From positions 47,680,501 through 47,744,500 of the forward strand of contig OX419761.1 in NCBI GenBank assembly GCA_948567375.1: 64,000 bases of DNA, read 5' to 3'. The notes below the pieces were generated by a model. It had not been told where the DNA came from, did not search any database, and worked only from the letters and a program-made list of their open reading frames with translations. Origin of the DNA: Lunularia cruciata. Its lineage: Eukaryota; Streptophyta; Marchantiopsida; Lunulariales; Lunulariaceae. This document shows positions 21,205 through 33,116 of the stretch, in pieces. The position numbers and the translations under genes were made by a program. Numbering within the stretch: the stretch's first letter is position 1; each line of letters starts with the position of its first letter.

Positions 21205-24200
21205 GGTTGTTGGCCTTGTTGCATTAGTAGCTTTCACACAATGGGATAAACTCTTGAAAATCTCAGGTCATGTTGGGCCACCACCATTGGCATTGGAGGG
21301 CATCCAAGGTTTGTCTACACCCATGTGACCAACTATTGGTAAATCATGGGCTTCTTGAAGATGCGCCTTTGGCTGGAACATAGATCCGGTCCTCATGGAA
21401 TAGAAGGCCTTCCTTGAAGGAGAAGGTGTTGTACTCCTTGTCACATGTTGTAAGATGACTATGTACCATTTGGAAGAAGGGATCTTGTTGTAGAGCTGAC
21501 CAAATTCATTTTGGACCTTGGATTCAATTGCCACCGTTGTAATTGCCGCCGTGATGAAAGGAAGAGATTTCAAATCAGGTTGTCATGATAAAGCATCAAG
21601 GATCACATGGAACCGTCCTGGTTTGTACTCAGGTTTGAAGTCAAACAATTAGAGTTTCTCCTCCCATTGATGATGTTGACTCTTCATGTGTTCCAAGTGT
21701 AAGGTCTGCAACAATGGTTTGTGATCAATTTGCATGATCACTTGTTTTTCCAAGAGATAATGCCTCCATACCTTGGTGGCATAAACCATTGCAAGTTGTT
21801 CCTAATCTTAAGTAGAGTAATTTATTTCAGCTATATTTAGTTGGCAAGATACAAAGGCAATGGGATGTAGTCCATCTAGGAATTCTTGTTGCAACACTGC
21901 TCCAATTGCAAAGTTAGAAGCATCAAAATCAACCACACAAGGTAGTTGAGGATCATATGGTTGAAGGATGGGCCTTGACAACACCATATGTTTCAACTTC
22001 TAGAATGCTTCTTCATGCTTGGTGGTCCATTGGAAGCTTGAGTTATTCACCAAGAGGTTCGTCAATGGTGCAGCCACATGAGCATAATAATGGATGAACC
22101 ATTGGTAAAAACTAGCCAATCCGTTAAATGCCCATACTTCTGTAGCTTCCTTTGGAGTAGGCCAATCAATAATGGCCTTGATTTTCTTCTCTTCTATCTT
22201 GATCCCTTCCGATGAGATCTTGTGACCCAAGAAGGTGACTTCATTCTGCCAAAAAGTACACTTTGACTTCTTGCAATAAAATTTCCATTGTTGTAGTCGT
22301 CTTAGGACTTCTTGCATATGATTCACGTATTCTACCTTTATCTTGCTATAGATTAAGATATCATCCAAGAACACCACCACGTACCAATTCAATAGTCCAT
22401 CCAACACCCGATGCATCTAATCTATGAAGACTTTTGGAGCATTAGTGAGCCCAAAAGGTAGAACTCTCCTCTTGAAATGCCCATACCTTGTGCAAAAGGT
22501 AGTCGTTTCCACATCCTCCCTATCAATGAGGATTTGCCAATAATTGCTGCAAAGATCCAACTTGGAAAAGTATCATGCTCCACTTAGTTTATCAAGCAAG
22601 TCATCAATCCAAGGTAAGGGATATGCATTCTTCATTGTTTGCTTATTGAGTCCATGGTAATCAATATAGAAACAAAGTCTTTCATCTTTCTTTGGAACAA
22701 ATAGCACCGGTGCTCCCCAAGGAGAGGTACTATGTCATATGAAGTCCTTTTCCAACTACTCTGTAAGTGTTGTTTGCAACTCCTCCAACTCCTTTGGTGA
22801 GAGCCAATAGATTGGTCTACTTATTGGAGTACTCTTTAGCAATAACTCAATCTTGAAGGGCATACCACGATCGGAAGGTAGTCCCTTTGATAGATCATTC
22901 GGAAACATATCCACAAACTCTTGAACTATCTGATCAACCATTGCTTGATGAGGTTCTTGGCCCTCCTCAGATTGTCCTTGTGCAATCTGCTTGATCCACA
23001 TCACAAAAACAGACTTATCTTCCTCCAAAGCTTGCTCTATGGCTGCTTCACTAACAAACTTCCCATCTAGGGACTCATCTTTCTTCAAAGCTTGCTCCAT
23101 GGTTGCTTTCTTGTAAACTTCACATCTTGGGCCTTATCCCCCTTCAAGGCTTGCTCTATAGCTACCTTCTCAACAAAATCTTCATCTTGGGATTGATTAT
23201 TTTTAGGTGTCTTATTCAGAGGTGCCAGATAACCAAATCGGAAATTCCTACCTTGGTGTTGTACTTGAATTTATCATTGGTTCCAATCAAATTGAACCTA
23301 GAGCTAGCTAAGCTAATCAAGCCAAGCTAGTCCCAGAATGTCATTGTAGTATAGAGGTGCCACTACAAATCTCATACACTCCAAATACTCCTTCCTAATC
23401 TTGACGGTAACAAGATACAAGGTACGGAATGCAAAACCCTATCTACCATCCGCCATCATCAATCTACTTCCAGTTATTAGCTTGATAGGAATACCCAATT
23501 CCTTTGCTACTTGCATAGATATGCAATTCTTTGAACTTCCAAAATCAACCAAAATCCTACAACCCTAATTAGATATTGTACCTTGCAAGTGAAGCAAACT
23601 TGCATATGTCAAGCCTTCAATCCCATTGGAACTAATCAAGCTCTCAATATGCGGCTCAAAATTTCCTACTAGGATTCTTTGTTTCCCTGATCATTTTGCT
23701 CCACAAAATCCATCTGGGCAACTTGTTGAGATAATCCATTCTTGAGTGGACATTCAATGATGTGATGTCCCAATTGGTGACAATAAAAACAACCACCATT
23801 TTGTTGCAATTTCTCTCTATTTGCAGTGCCAAGTGGTCTCCGTTGAATGGCATCAATCTCCATTGGTGCCGGCTCCTCCACCCGTGTGTAGTGTATCGAT
23901 AGGTTTTGTGGAGGTCATGGTCAAGACCAAGTTGTTGCAACCAAGGAATCAAAAAGTTTGGCCAACCACATGGTTTCCTCCAAGTGTTGTGGCTCTCACA
24001 TAGTTACCTCTAATTTGGTTCTTGACTTCAAGCCCCTCACAAATCAATCTAGAACTTCACCTTCCAATATATCTAGAATTTGCATGATGGTGTTTTGGAT
24101 TTGCTTGATGTAGCTTCTTACAGAGCCAATCTGTTTCAACTTTGCCAACCTATCTCGTGTAGCTCATGTGGTATTTATAGTTTGGAATCAACTAATTATT

Positions 24201-24310
24201 GCACTCTTGAATTTTGCCCACATCAAGATTGGTGCAACAATTTGTCATTCAGCTCGCTCCACTTGGAATCTCCACCATAGCTTTGCTTCTCCATCCAATT
24301 GGCTAGGAAC
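21205..24310 (-). pseudogene. B1 gag, protease, RT and RNase H remains
   Basis: RNase H remnant at 21996-21808 (VDFDASNFAIGAVLQQEF). Reverse transcriptase from about 22830 to 22000, with [12 protein letters not shown] near 22365. The protease region near 23600-23400 is broken. A zinc knuckle CFYCHQLGHHIIECP near 23790-23745 keeps the CX2CX4HX4C spacing. Gag remnants reach 24310, where they jump directly into LTR sequence. All parts carry stops or shifts. Confidence 0.82.
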
Positions 24311-24324
24311 AAGTTAATTGGGAA

Positions 24325-24552
24325 GGTTCTCAAGAAGCTTCTTTCTAGGAGCTGCTTACTTGGCGTGCAAGCTAAGTTAGTTGGAAGCTCCTAGAAGCTT
24401 CCTTCTAGAAGCTACCTACTTGGAGTGCAAGCTAAGCTAGTCGGGAAAATTCTCAAGAAGCTTCCTGTATACTTCTAATATTCTAGGCTAAATTGTCTTA
24501 TTTGCTACTTTGTTAGCCTACTAACTTTGTCACTAAACTCCATATTGTTACA
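24325..24552 (-). repeat. 5' LTR of B1, truncated
   Basis: Only about 228 bp remain, ending CTCCATATTGTTACA on the plus strand. The LTR part next to gag, with the TATA box, primer-binding site and leader, has been deleted. The 'GTTCTCAAGAAGCTTC' block follows gag sequence directly. Confidence 0.85.
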
Positions 24553-24750
24553 AGATGGCACCCCATTGAGAAATGTGAGAATGAAGTAAAGCATGAGCAA
24601 AGACAAATGCCATAAACTAAAGCTCCTCATCTAGCTCATAATCATGGAAGAAAGAGAGTAGCTCCTCCTTAGCTAAGGGATGGAGTGTTTGTAATTTAGA
24701 TAGAGTATCTAAAGAGAAGGGTGTTGGCAAAGATGGAGCTAGTGCATGGA

Positions 24751-25347
24751 TGTAATACCATTAGCTAGACATATTATCTAGAGGTGGAAATTGGCTTGGT
24801 AATATTTAGAAGGATGTTGTATATGATATATGATGGTCTAAGTAGATCAGATAGAAGTGTCATCAAAAGAGTATGTTTACTAATAAAGCAAAGGCCAAAA
24901 ACACCTTGAAAACTTTAGAGTTAATTTTGGATGCCTAAATGAGTGAATCAGGCCTAAAAAATACTCAAGCAAAAAAAAAAAAAAATTTTTTTGCCTTTTG
25001 CTTCCTAGTTCATCCCATTGATAGCTTTCTGATGGTAGCTCACCCACATTGTTTTGAGCTTCCTACAAGAAGATTCTCCAAAGATTCTCTTTGGTCAAAC
25101 TTGTTTGACCAACCAAATAGGAAAATGATCCACATGTCACCAATCCATGCAACTAATCTAAGGGTAGAGCTTGTTGACATGTTACCAATCCATATATTTG
25201 ATCCAAAGGTATAGCTCACTTTGAATGGATTTTCTTTGTTATATAAGAAAGACAAGATGCTCCTTTGGGGCTCAAGGTATTGAGAGATGAAGCCTTGTGT
25301 TTCTCTTGTGTTTCTCTTGGGGATTCTCTTGAACTTGGTACATTACA
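24751..25347 (+). mobile_element. solo LTR of family A (A3)
   Basis: 597 bp from TGTAATACC to ACATTACA, homologous to the A1 LTR but lacking one internal tandem unit. Flanks ATGGA (24746-24750) and ATGGG (25348-25352) differ at one base and look like an aged target duplication. It lies in M sequence. Confidence 0.88.
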
Positions 25348-25730
25348 ATGGGTTGCATGTTTATACTTTCTTGCTTGGTCTAACATCAAGGAGCAACGGA
25401 GTCGAGTATGCTCTAGGAAAAGACATGGGATTGTTGAGACTCTGCTATCCTCCTACTTAGTACTTATGCTTGTATGGTGCATGGTGTACTCATCATGAAG
25501 GGATCACCAATCTCTTCTCAAGAACCTTTGAATCCTAGGCAGTCTCACGATGTCTTGATGCACCGCCATGTGCTAATAGGAGCCAAATCTACCATAGGAA
25601 GAGTGCTAATAAGGTCCATGTAGATACATCTCTCCTATGGTCATCAACAAAAGGTGCTAGATTAAGATGGAGAGTGTGGACCCAACAAGTTGTCAAAGTG
25701 GCATATAGATCCTAGTACATATGCAGTCTT

Positions 25731-26003
25731 AGTAAGAATGCTTGTATAGGATCTAGTAAGTGTAACCACAAGTAAGAGTCCCATAGAGCCTAAAGAGAGA
25801 AGACAACTATACATAGAGGGTCTTGTGGCAACCTTTTCCCTCATCCATAAGCATATATGCACATATGGGGTCGTAGTAAGAATGCTTCGATAGGATCTAG
25901 TGAGTGTAACCACAAGTAAGAGTCCCATGGAGCTAAAGAGAAAAGACGAGTGTATGGAAGTGTCTTATGGAGCCTTTTTTGTCATCCATAAGCATTTGGC
26001 ATA
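25731..26003. repeat. two-copy tandem repeat, period 144 bp
   Basis: AGTAAGAATGCTT at 25731 recurs at 25875. Both copies run through GTAACCACAAGTAAGAGTCC to CATCCATAAGCAT. It lies in the presumed N-terminal part of M and has no clear coding content. Confidence 0.85.
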
Positions 26004-26520
26004 CCCCCTATATTATGCTTAACCAATGCCCACCCATGTGAAATTTGGGCATGATTGTGTACATTGCTAGTGGAGAGAAATATCAGAGCATGCTAAATGC
26101 ATTGGAGGAGAGATCTAGCTCTAATGTGGAGGACAGTTTAAGGCTAGGAAGAGGAATTTGACATTGTATTGGTGGAGGGTCTACATAACCTGGATGAGGG
26201 GTCTGTCCTTCTAGTGATTGTGGGTATGTAGAGGTGTGGAGAGGAGGCTTTGGTATGGGGTCCTCCATGAGAGAATCAACCAAAATATGTTCATCTTCTA
26301 AATAAAGTAGGGTTGTGGCAAGGGATTGGAGGAGAAACCATTTAGAACCCGAGCCATGGTAGGACTATGTTAAAATGGCAATGCTATTGTCTACTCCTTG
26401 AATTTGCATAGGGAATATGATGTGCTAAATGAGGAGCTTTTCCTATGGTAGCCCCTCTAGCTACACATGCCCAAGAGCAAAGTGGAGGCATTGTAGAGTA
26501 GTCTATGGAAAAGACACCCA

Positions 26521-28347
26521 AAATCTATAACGCAAAAAATTACTCATAATTAAGGCATGGAACATATGATACAAATAATACATAGAAATAGACAACAACA
26601 ACACACACAAAACCCAAATGAGTGGGAAAATGACAAAGAAAACACATGGGAAATACAAGAAAATGCAACAAAATAAACATATGAGAGAAACAAAAGTGTA
26701 TATCTGCAACCACTTGATGTCTCCTTTTGCTCCCCCAATGCACCTTCACTAACAAGGTTGTCCACCTGTAAGAAGAGAGCAATACTCCTGACCCCAACTG
26801 CCTTGTCAATAGTATCTCCAAATTAAAGTTTGACCACGTGTAATAGCTATGTCAAAATTTTCTTGTTTGAAATTTCACCTCTCCAATTTTCCCAAGTCCC
26901 AAGTTTGCTTGATATCTTGCTAACCACACAAAAGTAGTCTTTTATAGATTCCCTCTCCTCAGTTTTTCTCAATCTTGGTATAGATTCCACCTCCATATTA
27001 GCTTGATGTGCTATCCTCCTCTTGTAGATTGATATTCCCCTTTTAACCCTTTTTTATTGCTTCAACCTCAAGCTACATGATTTCCTTATCATGGTAGGCT
27101 CCTATTTTGAGCTAACACTAGCCACTTCCACCAATTGTAAGAGCATCCAACATTGTGTCTTCTCTCCTTAGCTGTAGTCTCCTTTGCATGCTTGATTTTG
27201 GAGCTATGGTTCCACTACTAGTGACATAAAAATCAAGTATTATTTGAACAAAGCCGCACTTCTATTCTTTTTCTTTTTCTATTAGCTATTGCTTTCAAAA
27301 TGCTATTGTTGGTGCTACTCAGCCACCAGGGTGTTGACATTGTAGCCATTCTTAGCTATTGTGGGACTAAGTACTACAATGCAGGATCTCAAGGTTCATC
27401 ATATACTACTACCTCATGGATCCTTTTGAAACACATGTTTGGGCTCTCAAAGTCTATTCTCTTGAGTGCCTCCCTACAGATAAAAAAGAGCAAATCTAAG
27501 ATTGGAAATTAGACTATTGCAACTTCAGATTTTTGCATGCAGCAAGCAGAGCTATCTCTATTGCTGTCATTTAAACCTTTTTATTTCTACTAATTGCAAT
27601 CGACAAGTCTATCATTGCTAACTCAATGTCTGTAAGTGCAATTGCTCCATACACCATGTTCATTTTGCTGTCATTTAGATCATCACCATTTTCTTTTTCT
27701 TTCCCCCACTTGGCCACTCTACAATGTATCTCAAATCACACTATAAAACTTAATCACACTTCAAGCTTAAACACTCTCTTCTGATCAAAATAGACTGCCA
27801 CACTATCCCTCAACTGCTTCCTTATTTGCATAGCACCGCCATCCATCTCCGCCATAGCTACTCAGACTTGCCTGGATCAATAGTTCAGATAATCTGGAGT
27901 ACTACAACTATATTGCTTGATTGTATTGAATCCAACATCTTGTGAGACAAATACTTTTATATAGGCAAAAATTCCATGATTGCATTTAAAATAAAATTGG
28001 CCTCTATACAGTTTGTAGAGTTTTACCCAACTAGATCATTCAATAAGGTTCTACTAATCTTAATGATCTACCTTAGCAAATAAACCATGGCTTTCTTTTC
28101 TCCATGTCATTTTCCCTACATTTTAACTTGGCATGCATGATCCACAACAATGACCTTTCCTAGTAAATTCACGACAAGATGAGCTACATGTAGACTCTAT
28201 AGGATACATAGAAAATCAACCATGAGTTCCATGGAATTGAGTGTTGAGGACTTAGGAGATTAACGTTGATACACTCACTCTTGAACAAAATTATGAGATC
28301 ATAAAGAAACAAGATATAATGAGGAAATAAGGAAAATGTGATAGCAT
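26521..28347. other. unassigned stretch with exon-like pieces on the minus strand
   Basis: No transposon ends or known domain seen. On the minus strand near 27865-27770 an ATG frame begins MAEMDGGAMQIRKQLRDSVA. Near 27680-27570 is DLNDSKMNMVYGAIALTDI. Near 27465-27405 is EALKRIDFESPNMCFKRIHE, bounded by ctgtag and gtagta, like a small exon. Together they may be a decayed or captured gene fragment. I do not recognise the protein. Confidence 0.3.
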
Positions 28348-30795
28348 GTGATAGCAAGAAGGATAGGACAACCCATCAAGCGGCCTTTGGAAAGAGCCAC
28401 TTTTGTGGTGGAGATAGAATAATACAAGAAATATTTTGTGTTTGGATGTTTTAGAAAGAGGATTAAAAATGTTATATGGTGTTTTTTACATTTCCTTAAT
28501 AGAAAGTAGGGATGTAAAGAGAGCTCAACTACCAAAAATGCTATTGGTGTAGTCTTCTCGATAGATAGAAAGCCAACCCCTCTACAAAAGATTGGCAAAG
28601 TTGTCTGTCTATGTGCCAAATCCCCAGTCACACATTCAAATGTCCTTGGTCCAATAATATTACCAAAGACTCCCATAACCATCCTATCAAAGGCTCTTCG
28701 ACGTGATTGGAAGGATGGGGAGGGGGAAATTGTATGGATGAGGTAGGATGGTCAAAGAGCAATACTAGAGGAGAGTATACCAAACACTACCAACTGATCT
28801 CCTAGTAATGAAAGGTCATCCATATGGAGAACATCCTCTATAAGGGCACATCTAAAAGCATGTGATAAAGTCCTTGGATCCTATTGGCACTCCAAGAACA
28901 CGTAGTCCATCTATAGATGTAATATACTCCTTTGGAAGCTCAAGGTGTGGAGGAACACCTAAAGAGGATCATGCCCTGCACTTTGACACCTTGATTCTCA
29001 AGCCTACTAGATGTACCTCAATAGTCAAGTGGTCAAAGGCCTGCCTAATCTAATCTACAGGGCTCATGATGTGTGTATCATCTGCCAAGGAGGGAAATAC
29101 ACAACCTGGCATGGCCAAAGTAGTAGATAGGAGAGCTCTAAAGTAAGCCATGCCAAATAAGGATCCCCTTAAAGGATCTCCTTGATGTGTACCTATAGTT
29201 GACTCTAAGAGGGTGACTTCCTCTTGTGAACCATTGTGTTGGTAGTAAAGGGAAGTAGGAGAGCCATAAAAAGACCACACAAAATGAATAAGACTTGCCA
29301 AGGATCCGCAACCTCCCTAAGCTCTCTAAAGATGGATGGCCATGAGATGTTATTAAAGTGTTCTCAACATCCACCTATAGGAAGATCCACTTTGGATCAA
29401 TATCTAGGAGTGCCCTAATGCCTTCAGATATAGCTTTACATCTTCCAGGTGTAACTACTCCAAACTGATGTGGACTGAGGTATTGTCAAAGTAAGAATGA
29501 TGATGAAGGACAATGGTATGACTGACCAAACAAAAAGATCTCTCCAACAACAATCAGGTTAATACCCCCTATGTCCTTCTCCATCACAGGAAGTTGACTA
29601 GCACCTAACACTTGACTCATTGACATAGGAATGTCTCCTCTTGCTATTGCTACAACCACCTAAAACAACTCGATAAAACAACTCGATAAAACCACTAGAA
29701 GGATCATCTGCTTGAAAGCAATCTCTAAGGTGCTCATAAACCATTCCTGATGAGCTTGCCACCCAATCTTCCACTCAAAATCAATGAAATCTAGCAACCA
29801 CCTCTCGATGCCCGGCACGTCCCCCTCTAACATAATGAAGACACCATTGAGGGAATAAGAGGAATAGGAACCATGCTAACTTGTCCAAGGGATCACATGC
29901 CAAACGATCAAGTGGTAGGTGAAAGCCTGTCTAGCCTCATTATGGAGTGTGTAGGGTAGCCTGTGGAATAAACGTGGACATAGAAAACTAGTCTCAAATA
30001 ACCCCAAAATGCAACCCGCCTAAGAAGCTAACTACTCCCACGACTCGATTGGTATCCTTGGAACGGTCAACAAAGGGATAGGAGAAGCATGCGTAATCCT
30101 GAGTGTCACTGATGTCAATGTGGTTGCTTGCCTCACATGGGCATCCCAAGTGGTCCAATCATAGTCTTCGTGCATCCTTCCCACATGGGTCTTTACCCCT
30201 GGCAATGTAAAGCGTTGGTGACACACCAGGCATGGTGTATCCTGGGCCGTTCTAGGCGGCCCTACATGGGGAGGTGTAGGCATGGTTAGCACAAGAATAA
30301 CAATAGTCACACATGATTCTCCTCTCCATATCTTCCCATACTTGCAAAACCACAACCCCTCACACCCCAACTCACATAAGAAAATATAATCTCTCCAAAC
30401 TCTAAAAACTATAAACTCTCATAACTTTCAATTTTCATCTCCAAAATTTTCAAACTAAATTTCCATGGAAATTAATCATGAAAAACAAAAGATTGGAAAT
30501 GAAAATTCCCAACACATCACTCTCAATGTGGAATGATCACTCTACACCCTAAAAAAACTAAAAATCCTTACACCTTTCTACTCAATTCTCCATAGTCTTC
30601 AATCTAGGTACCAATGGAACTGAAGTTGAAAAATGAGACCACATGTGAAAGCAAGAAGGATACGACGACCCATCAAGCGGGCCTTATGAAAGAGCCACTT
30701 TTGTAGTGGAGATAGAATAATAAAAGAAATTTTTTGTGTTTGGATGTTTTAGAAAGAGGATTAAAGATGTTATATGGTTTTTTAAGATTTCCTTA
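28348..30795 (-). mobile_element. non-LTR element L1 between 151-bp direct repeats
   Basis: L-family element reading leftwards: C2H2 finger (about 30235-30170), N-terminal region, reverse transcriptase (about 29400-28700), then truncation soon after the RT thumb. It is bounded by two direct repeats of equal length (28348-28498 and 30645-30795), about 92% identical by eye. Each repeat contains both L-like end sequence (CTTGATGGG, ATCCTTCTTG) and unrelated sequence. The C-terminal knuckle and nuclease present in L0 and L2 are missing. Confidence 0.75.
28520..30290 (-). pseudogene. L1 reverse transcriptase ORF with N-terminal C2H2 finger
   Basis: Near the start the frame reads TPCLVCHQRFTLPGVKTHVG, continuing RMH, a C-X2-C-X11-H-X4-H finger. 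The RT has MDVENT (motif A, 29374), THQGDPLRGSLFGMAYFRA (motif B, about 29180) and FPSLADDTHIM (motif C, about 29080). The segment around 28680-28560 reads GDLAHRQTTLPIF, matching GDLARKETALPISF of L2. Many stops and shifts. In R2-type elements an N-terminal finger binds the DNA target. Confidence 0.75.
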
Positions 30796-30899
30796 CTTTT
30801 ATAGAGGTATCAATTTACCCGTACATCGGGTTTCTACATACTACACTACATACTTCTCCTCACGGACTGAATCATGAGTTATGTTCAGAATGATTGTCT

Positions 30900-31256
30900 A
30901 CGTAAAACAGATTCTTTGAAATCAATTTTCATCAAGTCAAACAAGCTTTATAACTTTATAGCAGGTAAATAGGCTTTATACTCGCCTTTATTAAATACAT
31001 ATATTCTTTGAAATCAATTTCTATCATCAAGTCAAACAGGCATAGGACAATAATGGTATTCCTATTGAAGATACGAGTTTTAACTTGATAGCAGGGAGGA
31101 TAGGGTTTCTAACTGTCTTTATTAAATACATATATTCTTTGAAATCAATTTCTATCATCAAGTCAAACAGGCATAGGACAATAATGGTATTCCTTTTGAA
31201 GATACGAGTTTTAACTTGATAGCAGGGAGGATAGGGTTTCTAACTGTCTTTATTAA
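30900..31256. repeat. tandem repeat, about 2.6 copies, period 131 bp
   Basis: Two units (from 30991 and from 31122) are nearly identical over 131 bp, with one clear difference (CCTATTGAAG against CCTTTTGAAG). A shorter, more diverged unit precedes them from about 30911 (TCTTTGAAATCAATTTTC). No coding content. The near-identity points to a recent duplication. Confidence 0.9.
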
Positions 31257-31845
31257 ATATGCCACAAGAGCATCAATGCAATTGCTATAATGGGAGTAGA
31301 TTAGACGCCTGTATAAGGAGTTTATCACTGAGCCTCAGGCTCGTCCACGTTCACCAAAAGGTCGTACACGTCAAAAGGTAGCAAGAATTATGTGTGTTCC
31401 GAAGATAGTGGACTTTAATACTCAGTTCTTGGAAAATCTAGCACGATTTCATCGACTCTAGAATAAGTGATACTGGTAGTTGACACTATAAACTACAAAT
31501 GATGAATGGAGCTTGTCCGAAGTGGATAAAATATTGGATTCAAGTTATGCTATTTATTGGAAAGGAATTTCCCAATCCTATCAATATTTTATATTTTTAT
31601 TATTAAAAGCATAAGGAGAATTTTCTTTTGTTCATAGAAGTCTCTCCGTTGTAATAAGATTGGTTCAAAGTTCATAGTCCTATGTGTGGAGGTGTTTAGA
31701 GAAGATGTTCGTAACTTTGTAGTGCCTTGCTTGATACCTCCTCTTATTATTAATGCAACATAGGCTATTTGAAGTTTTTTAATAATCATTTTCTTAACCA
31801 TAGCAACTTAAACTAGTTAGATGCTCGCAATGCATGGGCTATTGG

Positions 31846-33116
31846 GGGGGTTTCAATTTGAAAAACATAAGGAATGTTTATGGAAGTGACTCTCTTCTGT
31901 AAGAATTTTGATGAGACCCCGTAAGAAATTGAATGGTCCCGTAATGAAAGACACTTTTACGGGACGGTTCAAATCTAATGGGGGGTTTCACATTTAGCTT
32001 TTATAGGTTTCATAAATATGTATAAATAAATTTACGGATAGTCTACACTAATTTTATGGGCCGCATGTGAGAGTAGAGTGGGGGGTTTCAAAAACAAAAT
32101 TCTCACTTCATAAAAATTTCACAAACCAACTTTATGGGAGGTGCGTGAAACCCTTTACGGGGTATGCAATCTGGTTTTAGTGGGGTGGTTCATAGGTATG
32201 TAGGTATGAAAAAGGTGTAGGTACTTAATACGTCAAAATATGTAGGTATGAAAAAGGTGACCCGTAGATTTGTTACGGGACCTCTTGTAAAACTTAATTA
32301 GAATTCAATTTTAAAATCTAGGTTATATGTGTCACTGGTCAGAACTCTTTTCATTTTTGTCTTGTAAACGCGGCATGTTTTGAACCAATCCGACCCTTTA
32401 TAACTAACATATGTTAATGATAAATATAATTACTTAAAAGTCTCACTTCACCCCTACCACAACCCTAACCTACATGAAAGGGTCCTAAAGGACCCTTTCA
32501 TGTTTGTGTTATTTTACTTTACGGGTCCCGTAAAAGATTTTACAAGAGATACCCACTATTCTAAAGTGTCCAAAAAAATTGTTGTAAAATCTCCAAGTGA
32601 ATTTTACGAGAAAATGGCTACAGCTATAAATATTTTATTTATAATCTAAGATGTGACCCGTAGAATTTTACAGGCTGTAGGATTATCCTGAAATATTATA
32701 CTCTAAATTTGAAATATTTGCAACTTGAATTTACCTAAAGTTTGGTAAACCTTATCATTCTGGAGAATGATTATATTGCTGGTAAATTCTTCTCTATGGA
32801 TATCCATAAAATATTGTATGGATGTCACTAAATATCCATCAACTTTAATCTAAAACTTTCTTATATACCCATTCGACCACCATAACAACCATAACAATTT
32901 TTTATGGACCCGTTAGAAAGCTATTTTGAAATTGGATGGTCGTGTAATGAAATTTTACTAGACAAAGGATAATTTTACAAGACAATTCAAATATAATATA
33001 TCTATTTGACTAGGTTATGGAAGAGTAATATTAGTGAAGGTTATCTAGATAGTGCCATGTTGTCTTAAAATTTATGAGGTGACCCCATAGGATTTTATGG
33101 TGTAGAGTGAAACCCA
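31846..33116. repeat. repeat rich in inverted CCCGTAAAA motifs, candidate DNA transposon
   Basis: The ends are GGGGGTTTCA (31846) and TGAAACCC (33108), roughly inverted. Inside are many copies of CCCGTAAAA-like motifs in both orientations, including the 17-bp palindrome TTTACGGGTCCCGTAAA near 32513. Two blocks (about 31930-31980 and 32930-33000) are related. A similar sequence is at 14880-15215. No transposase frame. Dense short inverted motifs near ends are typical of transposase-binding arrays, but no target duplication is clear. Confidence 0.45.

Larger units (their letters stand above)
19248..24552 (-). mobile_element. Ty3/gypsy chromovirus B1
   Basis: Degraded gypsy element, minus strand. 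The LTR at the left is intact. The one at the right has lost its inner part together with the primer-binding site and the first part of gag. Flanks GGATG (19243-19247) and AGATG (24553-24557) agree at four of five bases and are probably the target duplication. Pol is cut by solo LTR B4. The flanks belong to M. Confidence 0.88.
17060..26520 (-). mobile_element. decayed non-LTR (LINE-like) element M, interrupted by B1 and A3
   Basis: Minus-strand remains can be read across two insertions. Right of A3 (25348-26520) is probable N-terminal sequence with no clear motif. 24750-24553 reads LHPLAKEELLSFFHDYELDEE. 19247-18060 is reverse transcriptase, and 17830-17060 is a C-terminal knuckle and tail. 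Organisation and wording resemble L, but the sequence is clearly a different family. Everything is broken by stops and shifts. The rightmost portion is assigned by position only. Confidence 0.6.
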
